Source: Actinomycetes bacterium (lineage in GTDB: Bacteria; Actinomycetota; Coriobacteriia; Coriobacteriales; JAEZXW01). From it: a stretch of DNA of 36,432 bases. Below the pieces are notes generated by a model. The model was not told where the DNA came from and ran no database searches. It saw only the letters and a list, made by a program, of their open reading frames with translations. A program made the translations under genes and the position numbers. The stretch lies in NCBI GenBank assembly GCA_023419515.1, contig JAEZXW010000060.1, positions 1 to 36,432 on the forward strand, given 5' to 3'. Below are positions 1-7,683 of the stretch, one piece after another; position 1 is the stretch's first letter, and each line of letters begins with the position of its first letter.

Positions 1-715
1 GCAGACCCTCGTAAACCTCGACAAGGCATATAGCTTCTTGAGCAACATTTCTGCTCGCGGCGGCAACGTCCTGTTCGTCGGCACTAAGAAGCAGGCTCAG
101 GAGCCAATCAGCCAGGAGGCAAACCGCTGCAAGATGCCATACATCAACCAGCGTTGGCTTGGTGGTATGCTCACCAACTTCGTCACCATGCGCTCTCGTA
201 TTGACCGCATGGAGGAGATTGAGGCCATGTCTCAGGACGGCCGCATGGAGCTTCTGCCTAAGAAAGAGCAAATCAACCTCAACAAGGAGCTCGCAAAGCT
301 CCAGAAGAACCTCGGTGGTGTGCGCGATATGCGCCGTCTGCCCCAGGCAATCTTCATTGTTGACACCAAGCGTGAGGAAATTGCAATCAATGAGGCTCGC
401 CGCCTTGGTATTCCTGTTGTCGCAACGATCGACACCAACTCAGATCCAGATGTTGTCGATTACGGCATTCCTGCTAACGATGATGCAATCCGCTCGGTTC
501 GCCTGATGTGTGAGCTCATGGCTGATGCAGTGTTGGCTGGTCGTGGTCAGGCTGAGATCAGCGCTGAGGAGATGGCAGCTCCAGAGGGTGCTTCAGCTGA
601 GGTTAGTGCTGAGGTTGCAGAAGCTGTAGAGCCAGCAGCAGAGCCTGCTCGCGAGAAGGCTCCAACCATCGCTGAGCTGCTCGCTCAGGATGAGGCTGAG
701 AAGAGCGCAGAGTAA
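1..715 (+). CDS. rpsB: 30S ribosomal protein S2, 5'-truncated by the window edge
   Basis: Component of the small ribosomal subunit that binds the 16S rRNA head/body junction and helps recruit S1-like proteins and mRNA. The reading frame is already open at base 2, so the true start lies upstream of the window. The visible part matches the S2 core: LFVGTKKQAQE, then RWLGGMLTNF, then AIFIVDTKRE, GIPVVATIDTNSDP and AIRSVRLM. A TTG at position 38 sits inside the conserved core and is not a real start. The last 50 or so residues form an Ala/Glu-rich acidic tail, a common low-complexity extension of S2 in high-GC Gram-positives. It is followed 61 bases later by tsf, the usual S2/EF-Ts pair, probably one operon. 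The identification is secure. Confidence 0.97.
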   Translation, partial: QTLVNLDKAYSFLSNISARGGNVLFVGTKKQAQEPISQEANRCKMPYINQRWLGGMLTNFVTMRSRIDRMEEIEAMSQDGRMELLPKKEQINLNKELAKLQKNLGGVRDMRRLPQAIFIVDTKREEIAINEARRLGIPVVATIDTNSDPDVVDYGIPANDDAIRSVRLMCELMADAVLAGRGQAEISAEEMAAPEGASAEVSAEVAEAVEPAAEPAREKAPTIAELLAQDEAEKSAE

Positions 716-776
716 GCTTTGCACCACCAGATCTATCCGTTGCCAGATTCAAATACGAAAATGAGGAGTTTATTCC

Positions 777-1688
777 ATGGCACAGATTACCGCACAGATG
801 GTTAAAGAGCTGCGCGAGATGACCGGCGCAGGCATGATGGAGTGCAAGAAGGCTTTGACCGAAGCTGATGGCGACGTCAATGCTGCTGTTGACGTTCTGC
901 GCGAGCGCGGCATCGTGAAGGCTGCTGCCAAGGCAGGCCGTGCAACCACTGAGGGCACCGTTGCGGTCTTCGTTTGTAAGGACTGCGGCCACACCGGCGT
1001 GGTTGAGGTTGCTTGCGAGACCGACTTCGTCAGTGCTACCGAACCCTTCAAGGAGTTTGCTGACAGCGTCGCTAAGACCATCGCTCATAAGAGCGTCAAG
1101 GATCTTGAGACCCTCATGACCACCGAGCTTGAGGAGTCAGGCCAGACTGTCGAGGCAACCCTGACTGAGAAGATTCACACTATCGGTGAGAACATGACCA
1201 TTCCTCGTATTGGTTATATGGAGTTCGCTGAGGGTGTTACCGGTCACTTCGAGCGCTACATTCACATGGGCGGCAAAGTTGGCGTTGCAGTTCAGTTTGT
1301 CTTTGACAAGGCTGAGACTGCTGAGAACGAGACCTTCAAGACTTATGCTCACGACGTTGCGCTTCAGGTTGCTGCGAGCGATCCTGTCTCTGTTCGTCGT
1401 GAAGAGGTTGATCAGGCAATCATTGATCACGAGATGAAGATTTACCGCGCTCAGGCTGCTGAGTCTGGTAAGCCAGCTGAGATTCAGGAGAAGATGGCTG
1501 AGGGCAAGCTCAACAAGTACTTCAAGGAGGCTTGCTTGCTCGAGCAGGTATTCATCAAGGATGCTGATCTTACCATCGAAAAGCTCACTGAGAACACCAA
1601 CAAGGCAGTTGGCGACACCATCCAGATCGTCGACTTCATCCGCTTTAAGGTGGGCGAGACCGCTGCAGCTACCTCTGAGGAGGAGTAA
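777..1688 (+). CDS. tsf: Translation elongation factor Ts
   Basis: Guanine nucleotide exchange factor that releases GDP from EF-Tu in the cytoplasm. The 303-residue protein starts with the UBA-like helical domain (VKELREMTGAGMMECKKAL) and continues with the core ACETDFVSATEPFKEF, where the TDF motif contacts EF-Tu. The start ATG at 777 is preceded by GAGGAG at 8 bases. A Cys pair, CKDC, lies just before the TDF core (residues about 65-68), together with a third Cys in ACETDF; the CKDC pair is an unusual local feature. The gene follows rpsB and ends at a clear terminator, so rpsB-tsf appears to be a self-contained unit. Length and motifs are normal for the family. Confidence 0.97.
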   Translation: MAQITAQMVKELREMTGAGMMECKKALTEADGDVNAAVDVLRERGIVKAAAKAGRATTEGTVAVFVCKDCGHTGVVEVACETDFVSATEPFKEFADSVAKTIAHKSVKDLETLMTTELEESGQTVEATLTEKIHTIGENMTIPRIGYMEFAEGVTGHFERYIHMGGKVGVAVQFVFDKAETAENETFKTYAHDVALQVAASDPVSVRREEVDQAIIDHEMKIYRAQAAESGKPAEIQEKMAEGKLNKYFKEACLLEQVFIKDADLTIEKLTENTNKAVGDTIQIVDFIRFKVGETAAATSEEE

Positions 1689-1744
1689 GCAAAAGATCGC
1701 TTTTGAGGTGATGAGATAATCACTTCATCCATAGCAAGATTTTT

Positions 1745-1795
1745 TACCCCGATGCGATTTTGGGTGATTAACTCAACTTGCATCGGGGTATTTTT
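1745..1795 (+). terminator. Rho-independent terminator of rpsB-tsf
   Basis: A perfect 11-bp inverted repeat (taccccgatgc at 1745-1755 and its complement at 1780-1790) with a 24-base loop is directly followed by a run of T. It lies 56 bases after the tsf stop codon and closes the rpsB-tsf unit. Confidence 0.85.
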
Positions 1796-2235
1796 ATTGG
1801 CATTGCATAAAGCGTTGCTGCCCAAACGCGGCATCGCAGCAATGTACTGCATTGCTGTGCATAACGTCGCATCAGTGCGACAAATAGCGTCAAGCCTCAC
1901 GACGAGTGCCTCAAAATGAAACGCCATGCCTGATTGCTCATTGCCGTCGCGCCAACAAAACACTGTTTCATTTTGAGAACCGCTCTCATTTGTGCAGGTA
2001 AGCGCCTCACATGGACTCAACACACGAGCGGATTTGTAACGCCGTTCGTTTTTGCTACGCTCAAATAAAATTCTTAAACTCCCAGCATAGTAACACCAAA
2101 AAATTCAAAGATATAACGCTGTTATCTGCTCGATCTTCCGATCACGAAAATCGCCTCAAACTGTATTGATCATCAAAAAACGAATTCTATTATTGGATTG
2201 TTTTGTTGGTCGCGAGTACGGTAAAAGGTGGTCGA
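1796..2235. other. Structured intergenic region between tsf and the feo operon
   Basis: This stretch has no convincing gene. It contains several inverted repeats: cagcaatg/cattgctg (8-bp arms, 5-base loop) near 1843-1863, gtcgca/tgcgac near 1865-1880, and a perfect 13-bp inverted repeat (1910-1922 with 1965-1977) enclosing 42 bases. An 11-base palindrome, ttgatcatcaa, sits at 2166-2176, 60 bases before the chosen feoA start, and could be an operator. The feo promoter should lie here but I could not fix a well-spaced -35/-10 pair. Confidence 0.6.
1910..1977. repeat. Perfect 13-bp inverted repeat flanking 42 bp
   Basis: The arms ctcaaaatgaaac (1910-1922) and gtttcattttgag (1965-1977) are exact reverse complements. 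There is no T-run after the right arm, so it does not look like an intrinsic terminator. It could be a pair of operator half-sites, the ends of a miniature element, or an RNA hairpin in the feo leader. Confidence 0.7.
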
Positions 2236-2469
2236 GTGAAGCTCACCGTGGCGCCTGTCGGTGCTCAGCTTGTTCTGGAGAGCCTTAACTGTGATTCTGC
2301 GCAGATGCGTCAGCTCGAAAACTTGGGCTTTGTCGTTGGTGTCAGCCTCGAAGTAGTTCAGCGAGAGCAGGGAAGCGTCATCGTTTCGGTGATGAATTCA
2401 CGCGTCGCGCTCGGGAAAGAGCTTGCCAAGCTGATCAATGTCAATCCAGTCAGTGCGTCTGGTCTTTAG
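2236..2469 (+). CDS. feoA: FeoA-type ferrous iron transport protein (first copy)
   Basis: Small SH3-like cytoplasmic protein that assists the FeoB iron(II) transporter. From GTG 2236 the product is 77 residues, the normal FeoA size. It shows the family pattern of hydrophobic strands and the segment QMRQLENLGFVVGVSLEVVQ, followed by SVIVSVMNSRVALGKELAKLI. The GTG is preceded by AAAGGTGG at about 4-5 bases. An upstream in-frame TTG at 2203 would add 11 unconserved residues and has no ribosome binding site. It is the first gene of a four-gene feo operon. The FeoA family and the operon context are clear; the exact start is less sure. Confidence 0.85.
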   Translation: MKLTVAPVGAQLVLESLNCDSAQMRQLENLGFVVGVSLEVVQREQGSVIVSVMNSRVALGKELAKLINVNPVSASGL

Positions 2470-2570
2470 GGCTCAAGTTTTCACCTTCATCAAAAGTAGT
2501 GTGCGCGCCCACACAAGTGCACCGCTTTTTCCAATCGTATTTGCGCGTCACACCGTTTGAGGAGGCAGCA

Positions 2571-2894
2571 GTGGATCGTTCTGCTGAGGCACGCGCTCAC
2601 AGCGAGACTTGTGAGTGTGGATGTCAGTCCCATGATCAGCGCGAGGTCATATCACTTCATGATGCACTCGTGGGGCATTCGTATCGAGTTGTTGCGTTAA
2701 AGGGCACAGGCCCCGTTCGCAAACGTCTCATGGACTTTGGCCTGACTAAGGGCTGCGAGTTCGTGGTCAAGAAGGTAGCTCCGCTGGGCGATCCGGTTCA
2801 GATTTCCCTGCGTGGTTTTGAGCTCTCTCTGCGCAAGGCAGATGCTGCCTGTGTTCACGTCCAAGACATTTGCGATTCGCACGATCCGCAGTAA
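2571..2894 (+). CDS. feoA: FeoA-type protein (second copy) with Cys/His-rich N-terminus
   Basis: Second FeoA/SH3-like protein, 107 residues from GTG 2571. GAGGAGG lies 5 bases upstream, which favours this start over the in-frame GTG at 2499. The N-terminal 25 residues contain CECGCQSH (three Cys and one His), which looks like a metal-binding segment absent from ordinary FeoA. The FeoA domain follows, with GPVRKRLMDFGLTKGCEFVV and PVQISLRGFELSLRKADA; the RxRLMDxGL pattern is diagnostic. It ends 11 bases before feoB, whose Shine-Dalgarno starts right after this stop codon. The role is probably regulation or assistance of FeoB. That the Cys cluster senses or hands over metal is inference. Confidence 0.88.
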   Translation: MDRSAEARAHSETCECGCQSHDQREVISLHDALVGHSYRVVALKGTGPVRKRLMDFGLTKGCEFVVKKVAPLGDPVQISLRGFELSLRKADAACVHVQDICDSHDPQ

Positions 2895-2905
2895 GGAGGA
2901 GACCA

Positions 2906-5098
2906 ATGAGCATTACTATTGCGCTTGCGGGTAACCCCAACAGCGGAAAAACCACGGCATTCAACGCGCTGACAGGCTCAAACCAGTATGTCGGCAACTG
3001 GCCAGGCGTGACGGTTGAAAAAAAGGCGGGCACCTATCGCAAGAATAAGAAGATCGAGATCATCGACCTTCCAGGTGTCTATTCGCTTTCTCCTTACACG
3101 ATGGAGGAAGTTGTTACCCGCAACTACCTCGTGGCAAGCAAGCCCGATGTGTTGATCGATATCGTCGACGCCAACAACATTGAGCGTAACCTCTATCTCG
3201 CAACCCAGCTGGCTGAGCTTGGCATCCCGATGGTGCTCGCTTTAAACATGATGGACGTCGTTCGTCGCAATGGCGATGTCATCAACGTGCCTGAGCTTGA
3301 AGCTGCCCTCGGCTGTCGTATCGTCGAGATTTCGGCGTTGCATAAGGAAGGACTCGATAAGCTCATCGAGGTTGCCATTGAGGAAGCACAGCGCACTCAC
3401 ACCAAGATTGAGCCAACTATTCGCTTTGGCGAGAATCTCGAGGACGCACTGGCGGCTATCACCGCAGCAGTGGGCGAACTGAAGGAAAGCCCGCTCGCTC
3501 GCTGGTATGCCGTCAAGCTCGTTGAGGGCGATGACGCAGCTTGCGAAACGCTTGTCATTACCGAGGCTGAGCGTGTGCAGGTTAACGCTATCAAGGCGCA
3601 GCTTGAGAAGGACTTTGACGATGATGGCGAGGGTATCCTCACCGATGCGCGTTACACCTTCGTCAGTGATCTTGCCCATCGTACCGTGAAAAAGGGTCGC
3701 GAGGGCTTGACGCTTTCCGATAAGATCGACCGAATTGTTACCAACCGCTGGCTTGCGATTCCAATCTTTGCCCTTGTCATGTGGGGTATTTACTACGTCT
3801 CCATTAGCATCGTTGGTGGTGCAGTGACCGACTGGGTCAACGATGACCTAATCGCTGGGATCATCCAGGGTAACGTCGTTGAATACCTCGAGGGTGCTGA
3901 GGTTGCTCCGTGGATGGTGTCGCTTATCTCTGATGGTGTCATCGGCGGTGTTGGTGCGGTTGTCGGCTTTTTGCCCCAGATCGTTACCCTGTTCTTTTTC
4001 CTCGCGATCCTTGAGAACATCGGCTACATGGCTCGTATTGCCTTTATTCTCGATCGCGTCTTTAGAAAGTTTGGCCTTTCGGGTAAGTCGTTCATTCCAA
4101 TTCTTATCGGAACAGGCTGTGCGGTACCGGGTGTTATGGCAACCCGCACCATCGAAAATGAGTCAGATCGTCGCATGACCATCGTGACGGCATCATTCAT
4201 GCCCTGCGGAGCTAAGTACGAGATCCTCGCGCTCTTTACCGCATCACTCTTCTTTGGTGTTTGGTGGTTTGCGCCGGTCGCTTACTTTGGTGGTATCGCT
4301 GCGGTGATTATCACGGGCATCATTCTCAAGAAGACCTCATTTTTTGCGGGCGACCCTGCGCCGTTTTTGATGGAACTTCCTGAGTACCACATGCCCATGC
4401 CAAGCAACATCCTCTTGACCGTCTGGGATCGCAGCAAGGCGTTCCTCATCAAGGCGGGTACGGTTATCTTCTTGGTCGTTATCGTCTTGTGGTTCTTGCA
4501 AAACATCTCGATTCACGGCGAGTTTGCAGAATTTGCCGAGGATACCGACTCGATCCTCGCGTTCCTAGGCTCGATCTTTGCGCCGCTTTTCATCCCACTG
4601 GGCTTTGGCGCAGTCGATCCTGACTTGGCATGGATTCCAACGGTTGCATCTGTTGCTGGTATCGCTGCAAAGGAAGTTGTCGTCGGTACCATGGGCTTGC
4701 TCGCTGGTTATGCAGACTTTACCTCTGAGGATCCAAACGCTTTGACGCTTGCCGCCTCGCTCTTTACCCCAACGGCAGCCCTTGCGTTCATGCTCTTCAA
4801 CCAGCTTAACGTCCCATGTCAGGCGGTTGTTGGTGCCGTGAAGTCTGAGATGGGCTCATGGCGCTGGACAATTTTTACCTTTATGTATCAAACGATCTTT
4901 GCTTACGTTATTGCATTCATCGTCTATCAGCTTGGATCTGTGCTCGTGGGAGATCTGGCATTTAACAGCATGACCGTTGTGGCGTTGGTGCTGCTGGGAA
5001 TTATCGTGTTCTTGGTCGTTCGCAAGCCATCCAAGAAGGTTAACCGTTACATGCATCTTTCGACCGAAGATAGTGCCGTTGTAAAGGTTGGTGCGTAA
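2906..5098 (+). CDS. feoB: Ferrous iron transporter FeoB
   Basis: Membrane protein for iron(II) uptake, 730 residues. The N-terminal G domain has the P-loop GNPNSGKT (residues 9-16), switch region NWPGVTVEKK, DLPG (54-57) and NMMD (114-117, the G4 motif). A helical GDI-type domain follows to about residue 270, then a membrane domain with roughly eight hydrophobic segments. This includes the Gate motifs GTGCAVPGVMATRT and FMPCGAKYEI and a second inverted Gate region. The start ATG 2906 follows AAGGAGGAG at 5-6 bases. The operon layout feoA-feoA-feoB-Cys-rich peptide is typical of Gram-positive anaerobes, where FeoB is the main iron(II) importer. No truncation or missing motif is seen. Confidence 0.97.
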   Translation: MSITIALAGNPNSGKTTAFNALTGSNQYVGNWPGVTVEKKAGTYRKNKKIEIIDLPGVYSLSPYTMEEVVTRNYLVASKPDVLIDIVDANNIERNLYLATQLAELGIPMVLALNMMDVVRRNGDVINVPELEAALGCRIVEISALHKEGLDKLIEVAIEEAQRTHTKIEPTIRFGENLEDALAAITAAVGELKESPLARWYAVKLVEGDDAACETLVITEAERVQVNAIKAQLEKDFDDDGEGILTDARYTFVSDLAHRTVKKGREGLTLSDKIDRIVTNRWLAIPIFALVMWGIYYVSISIVGGAVTDWVNDDLIAGIIQGNVVEYLEGAEVAPWMVSLISDGVIGGVGAVVGFLPQIVTLFFFLAILENIGYMARIAFILDRVFRKFGLSGKSFIPILIGTGCAVPGVMATRTIENESDRRMTIVTASFMPCGAKYEILALFTASLFFGVWWFAPVAYFGGIAAVIITGIILKKTSFFAGDPAPFLMELPEYHMPMPSNILLTVWDRSKAFLIKAGTVIFLVVIVLWFLQNISIHGEFAEFAEDTDSILAFLGSIFAPLFIPLGFGAVDPDLAWIPTVASVAGIAAKEVVVGTMGLLAGYADFTSEDPNALTLAASLFTPTAALAFMLFNQLNVPCQAVVGAVKSEMGSWRWTIFTFMYQTIFAYVIAFIVYQLGSVLVGDLAFNSMTVVALVLLGIIVFLVVRKPSKKVNRYMHLSTEDSAVVKVGA

Positions 5099-5102
5099 AC
5101 TC

Positions 5103-5261
5103 ATGGATTTCAGCAACCCTGCGAACCTCATCATCGCTGCAATTCTCGTTATCGCCGTTGCGTATGCGGTCTATCGTATTATCGTGAAGGGTGGATGCGA
5201 CTGCGGTCACAAGCACAAAAACTGCAGTTGCTCGATGTTCTCTCGTAAAAAGAAGGATTAG
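5103..5261 (+). CDS. FeoB-associated Cys-rich membrane peptide (52 aa)
   Basis: A 52-residue protein beginning 5 bases after the feoB stop codon. It has a single N-terminal hydrophobic helix (about residues 8-24, LIIAAILVIAVAYAVY), then a basic linker and a Cys-rich tail, GGCDCGHKHKNCSC, ending in SRKKKD. This architecture (one membrane span plus CxC...CxC) matches the FeoB-associated Cys-rich family found after feoB in many Firmicutes and actinomycetes. Its function is not established; FeoC-like accessory or metal-handling roles have been proposed. Translation is probably coupled to feoB. It is easily missed because of its length. Confidence 0.82.
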   Translation: MDFSNPANLIIAAILVIAVAYAVYRIIVKGGCDCGHKHKNCSCSMFSRKKKD

Positions 5262-5349
5262 ATTGCGCGCGATTGAGCTAGGAGCGATAGGGTCACGAGC
5301 GACAAGGACGACACGATAGAACCGCGCGGTAGGCCGTGTGCGAGAGGTG

Positions 5350-5355
5350 TATACT
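5350..5355 (+). promoter_or_regulatory. Possible -10 element (TATACT) upstream of pyrH leader
   Basis: TATACT matches the sigma-70 -10 consensus in five of six positions. No good -35 is visible 16-18 bases upstream, so this is tentative. If used, the transcript would run through a small hairpin (cacgat/atcgtg, about 5361-5376) into the strong terminator-like stem at 5423-5462. Confidence 0.35.
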
Positions 5356-5422
5356 TGCCTCACGATTGAGATCGTGATCCCCTCATCATTGTGTTGCTCG
5401 TCCTCATCCTTAAAATCCATGG

Positions 5423-5468
5423 AGGCCGCCTTGGGTATTAATGTCAGTACCTGAGGTGGCCTTTTTTG
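5423..5468 (+). terminator. Terminator-like hairpin between feo operon and pyrH
   Basis: The arms 5423-5437 and 5448-5462 form a 15-bp stem with three G-U pairs and a 10-base loop, followed by a run of six T. It may simply end the feo operon. Because it is only about 60 bases before pyrH, it could also act as a leader attenuator for pyrH. A second TATACT at 5473-5478 lies just after it and may be the -10 of a separate pyrH promoter. Confidence 0.85.
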
Positions 5469-5526
5469 TTAGTATACTAAAAAGCCGTATGCGAATCTAT
5501 TAGTCATGCGAGAGAGATGGAAGTTT

Positions 5527-6240
5527 ATGAGCTCATACCAATATCGTCGCGTCCTGTTGAAGCTGTCTGGTGAAGCCCTGATGGGAAGCCAGTCCTACGG
5601 CATTGACCCGCAGGTTTTAGATGCCTTGGCACAAGAGATTGCTGTTCCTGTGCAAGAGGGTGTCGAGGTCGCTGTTGTGGTTGGAGGCGGCAATATTTTT
5701 CGCGGTTTAGCCGCGAGTGCTCATGGCATGGATCGCTCTCAGGCAGACTATATCGGCATGTTGGCAACGGTGCAAAACGCTCTGGCTTTACAGGATTCCT
5801 TTGAGCGCAATGGTTTAGAAACCCGCGTGCAGTCTGCTATCAGCATGCGCCAGATGGCTGAGTCTTATATTCGCCGCCGCGCTGTTCGGCATCTTGAAAA
5901 AGGTCGTGTCGTGATTTTTGCAGCGGGCACAGGAAACCCTTATTTCACCACCGATACCACGGCTGCTCTGCGTGCGCTCGAGATTGACGCAGATGTCTTG
6001 ATGAAGGCAACCAAGGTCGATGGTATCTATGACAGTGATCCGGTGACTAACCCTGAGGCAAAGCGCTTTTCTGAGATCACCTATCTCGACGTGATTAATA
6101 AGGGCTTAAAGGTTATGGACTCAACCGCTATTACGCTTGCCCGCGATAATGACATGCCGATCATCGTGTTTGATATCGAAAAAGAAGGCAATATTCGCAA
6201 GGCGCTGATGGGAGAATCTGTCGGCACTGTAGTGAGGTAG
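5527..6240 (+). CDS. pyrH: UMP kinase
   Basis: Phosphorylates UMP to UDP with ATP in pyrimidine nucleotide synthesis; a hexameric cytoplasmic enzyme of the amino acid kinase fold. The 237-residue product shows RVLLKLSGEALMG at the N-terminus, VVVGGGNIFRG, the DxIGMLATVQNALAL region, and AAGTGNPYFTTDTTA followed by LMKATKVDGIYDSDP. I prefer ATG 5527 because it gives the family's usual N-terminus; an in-frame ATG at 5506 would add seven unconserved residues. No strong Shine-Dalgarno precedes either. It is followed by frr, the normal pairing. Identification is secure; the start is moderately so. Confidence 0.96.
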   Translation: MSSYQYRRVLLKLSGEALMGSQSYGIDPQVLDALAQEIAVPVQEGVEVAVVVGGGNIFRGLAASAHGMDRSQADYIGMLATVQNALALQDSFERNGLETRVQSAISMRQMAESYIRRRAVRHLEKGRVVIFAAGTGNPYFTTDTTAALRALEIDADVLMKATKVDGIYDSDPVTNPEAKRFSEITYLDVINKGLKVMDSTAITLARDNDMPIIVFDIEKEGNIRKALMGESVGTVVR

Positions 6241-6337
6241 TCGCTCATCCGTTGCTGTTAACGTGAATATTTCGCACCACTTTTTACCGATCTTCTTGCA
6301 TAAACCTTGATACACCCATCTTTTGAAAGGAAGCTCA

Positions 6338-6892
6338 ATGAGTGAAGTTTTGGATCGTACCAAAGACCGTATGGATGCAGCAGCCCAGAGCCTGACGGTC
6401 AATTTTTCTAAGGTGCGCACTGGTCGTGCCAACGCAAGCGCACTTGATGGTATCGAGATCGACTATTACGGCGCGCCGACCCCAATCGCTCAGCTCGGTG
6501 GTATTAAGGTTGCTGAGGGTCACATGCTGGTCGTTGAGCCATGGGATAAAAGTGTACTTTCGGCCATTGAGCGTGCGATTCAGGCGAGTGATCTGGGTGT
6601 TACCCCACAAAATGACGGTGCGGTTATTCGTCTGCCGTTTCCTGCACCAACTGAGGAGCGTCGCCGTGAGCTCGTGAAGGAATGCCATGAGTTGGCAGAA
6701 GAGGCTCGTATTGCTGTTCGTAACGTCAGGCGCGATGCTAACAGCACCCTCGATAAGATGAAGAAGGATGGTGAGCTTTCTGAGGACGACCTGCACCGCG
6801 AGCAGGCTCAAGTACAAAAGCTCACTGATGCTGCGATTAAAAAGATTGACGAGCTTCTTAAGGCTAAAGAAGCAGAAGTCATGAAAGTTTAG
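6338..6892 (+). CDS. frr: Ribosome recycling factor
   Basis: Splits post-termination ribosomes together with EF-G. The 184-residue product has normal length and hallmark segments: FSKVRTGRANASALDGI near the N-terminus, the hinge region PTPIAQLGGIKV, VVEPWDKS, and VRLPFPAPTEERR-type helix entry, ending in a long basic/acidic helix. ATG 6338 is preceded by GAAAGGAAG at 5-6 bases. The uppS ATG begins 2 bases after its stop codon, so pyrH-frr-uppS are likely co-transcribed. Confidence 0.97.
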   Translation: MSEVLDRTKDRMDAAAQSLTVNFSKVRTGRANASALDGIEIDYYGAPTPIAQLGGIKVAEGHMLVVEPWDKSVLSAIERAIQASDLGVTPQNDGAVIRLPFPAPTEERRRELVKECHELAEEARIAVRNVRRDANSTLDKMKKDGELSEDDLHREQAQVQKLTDAAIKKIDELLKAKEAEVMKV

Positions 6893-6894
6893 GC

Positions 6895-7683
6895 ATGCCC
6901 TGGTCTTTGCAAAAAATGGAGCGTTATTTTGCCGAAGCGCCGCACGATGCCTCGCTTGAGCTGGTTGATCGTGATCGGTTGCCTCAGCATGTCGCCGTCA
7001 TTATGGATGGTAATGGGCGATGGGCAACCCAGCGCGGTAAAAAGCGCAGTGCTGGCCATGCGGCGGGTATTGAGGGGTTGCGTGAGCTTATCAAGGCGTG
7101 CGCGCGCCTCGGTATCCCATATTTGACCGTTTATGCGTTTTCGACCGAGAATTGGGCGCGCTCAAAAGAAGAGGTAGACACCCTCATGCAGCTTTTTGCT
7201 CAGACGCTGATCAAGGAGCTTGCGCTTTTACAAGAAGAATCGGTAACCCTCAAGTTTTTGGGTGACATGACTGGCCTGCCACAAAAGACGAGGGAGACCT
7301 TTGAGCATGGTATTCGTGAGACGGCCGATAACACCGGACTTACCCTCATGCTCGCGGTCAACTACGGCAGTCGCGCCGAGATTGTCCGAGCAGCCCGCGC
7401 CCTTGCTCAGCAGGTGAGTAATGAAGCGCTTTCTGTCGATGAGATTACCGAGGATCTTTTTGCCGCAGAGCTCTACACCGCGCCTGCGCCTGATCCCGAT
7501 CTGTTGATTCGCACGAGTGGTGAAAATCGACTCTCGAACTTTTTGCTTTGGCAGTTGGCTTACGCTGAATTTGTTATCCTGCCCGTGCTCTGGCCAGATT
7601 TCACCCGCTTTGACCTGCTACGCAGCGTGATTGCCTATCAGGGTCGAAGTCGCCGCTTTGGGGGAAGTGACTCCCATGAGTGA
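6895..7683 (+). CDS. uppS: Isoprenyl (undecaprenyl) diphosphate synthase
   Basis: Cis-prenyltransferase that adds isopentenyl diphosphate units to farnesyl diphosphate. It makes the C55 lipid carrier for cell-wall synthesis at the inner face of the membrane. The 262-residue protein has HVAVIMDGNGRWA (catalytic Asp38), YAFSTENWARS, and the C-terminal RTSGENRLSNFLLWQLAYAEF region split here as RTSGE and RLSNFLLWQ, all diagnostic. The start at 6895 lacks a clear ribosome binding site and probably relies on coupling to frr; an ATG at 6916 is an alternative. Its end overlaps the cdsA start by 8 bases. Sharing an operon with dxr and ispG joins isoprenoid precursor supply and use. Confidence 0.95.
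   Translation: MPWSLQKMERYFAEAPHDASLELVDRDRLPQHVAVIMDGNGRWATQRGKKRSAGHAAGIEGLRELIKACARLGIPYLTVYAFSTENWARSKEEVDTLMQLFAQTLIKELALLQEESVTLKFLGDMTGLPQKTRETFEHGIRETADNTGLTLMLAVNYGSRAEIVRAARALAQQVSNEALSVDEITEDLFAAELYTAPAPDPDLLIRTSGENRLSNFLLWQLAYAEFVILPVLWPDFTRFDLLRSVIAYQGRSRRFGGSDSHE

Noticed and set aside
603..1088. Minus-strand open frame of 161 codons over rpsB/tsf
   Set aside because: Entirely antisense to two highly conserved genes; a codon-bias shadow.
1484..2023. Minus-strand open frame of 179 codons covering the tsf end and the intergenic block
   Set aside because: Half of it is antisense to tsf, it crosses the terminator, has no ribosome binding site and no recognisable domain; the inverted repeats explain its openness.
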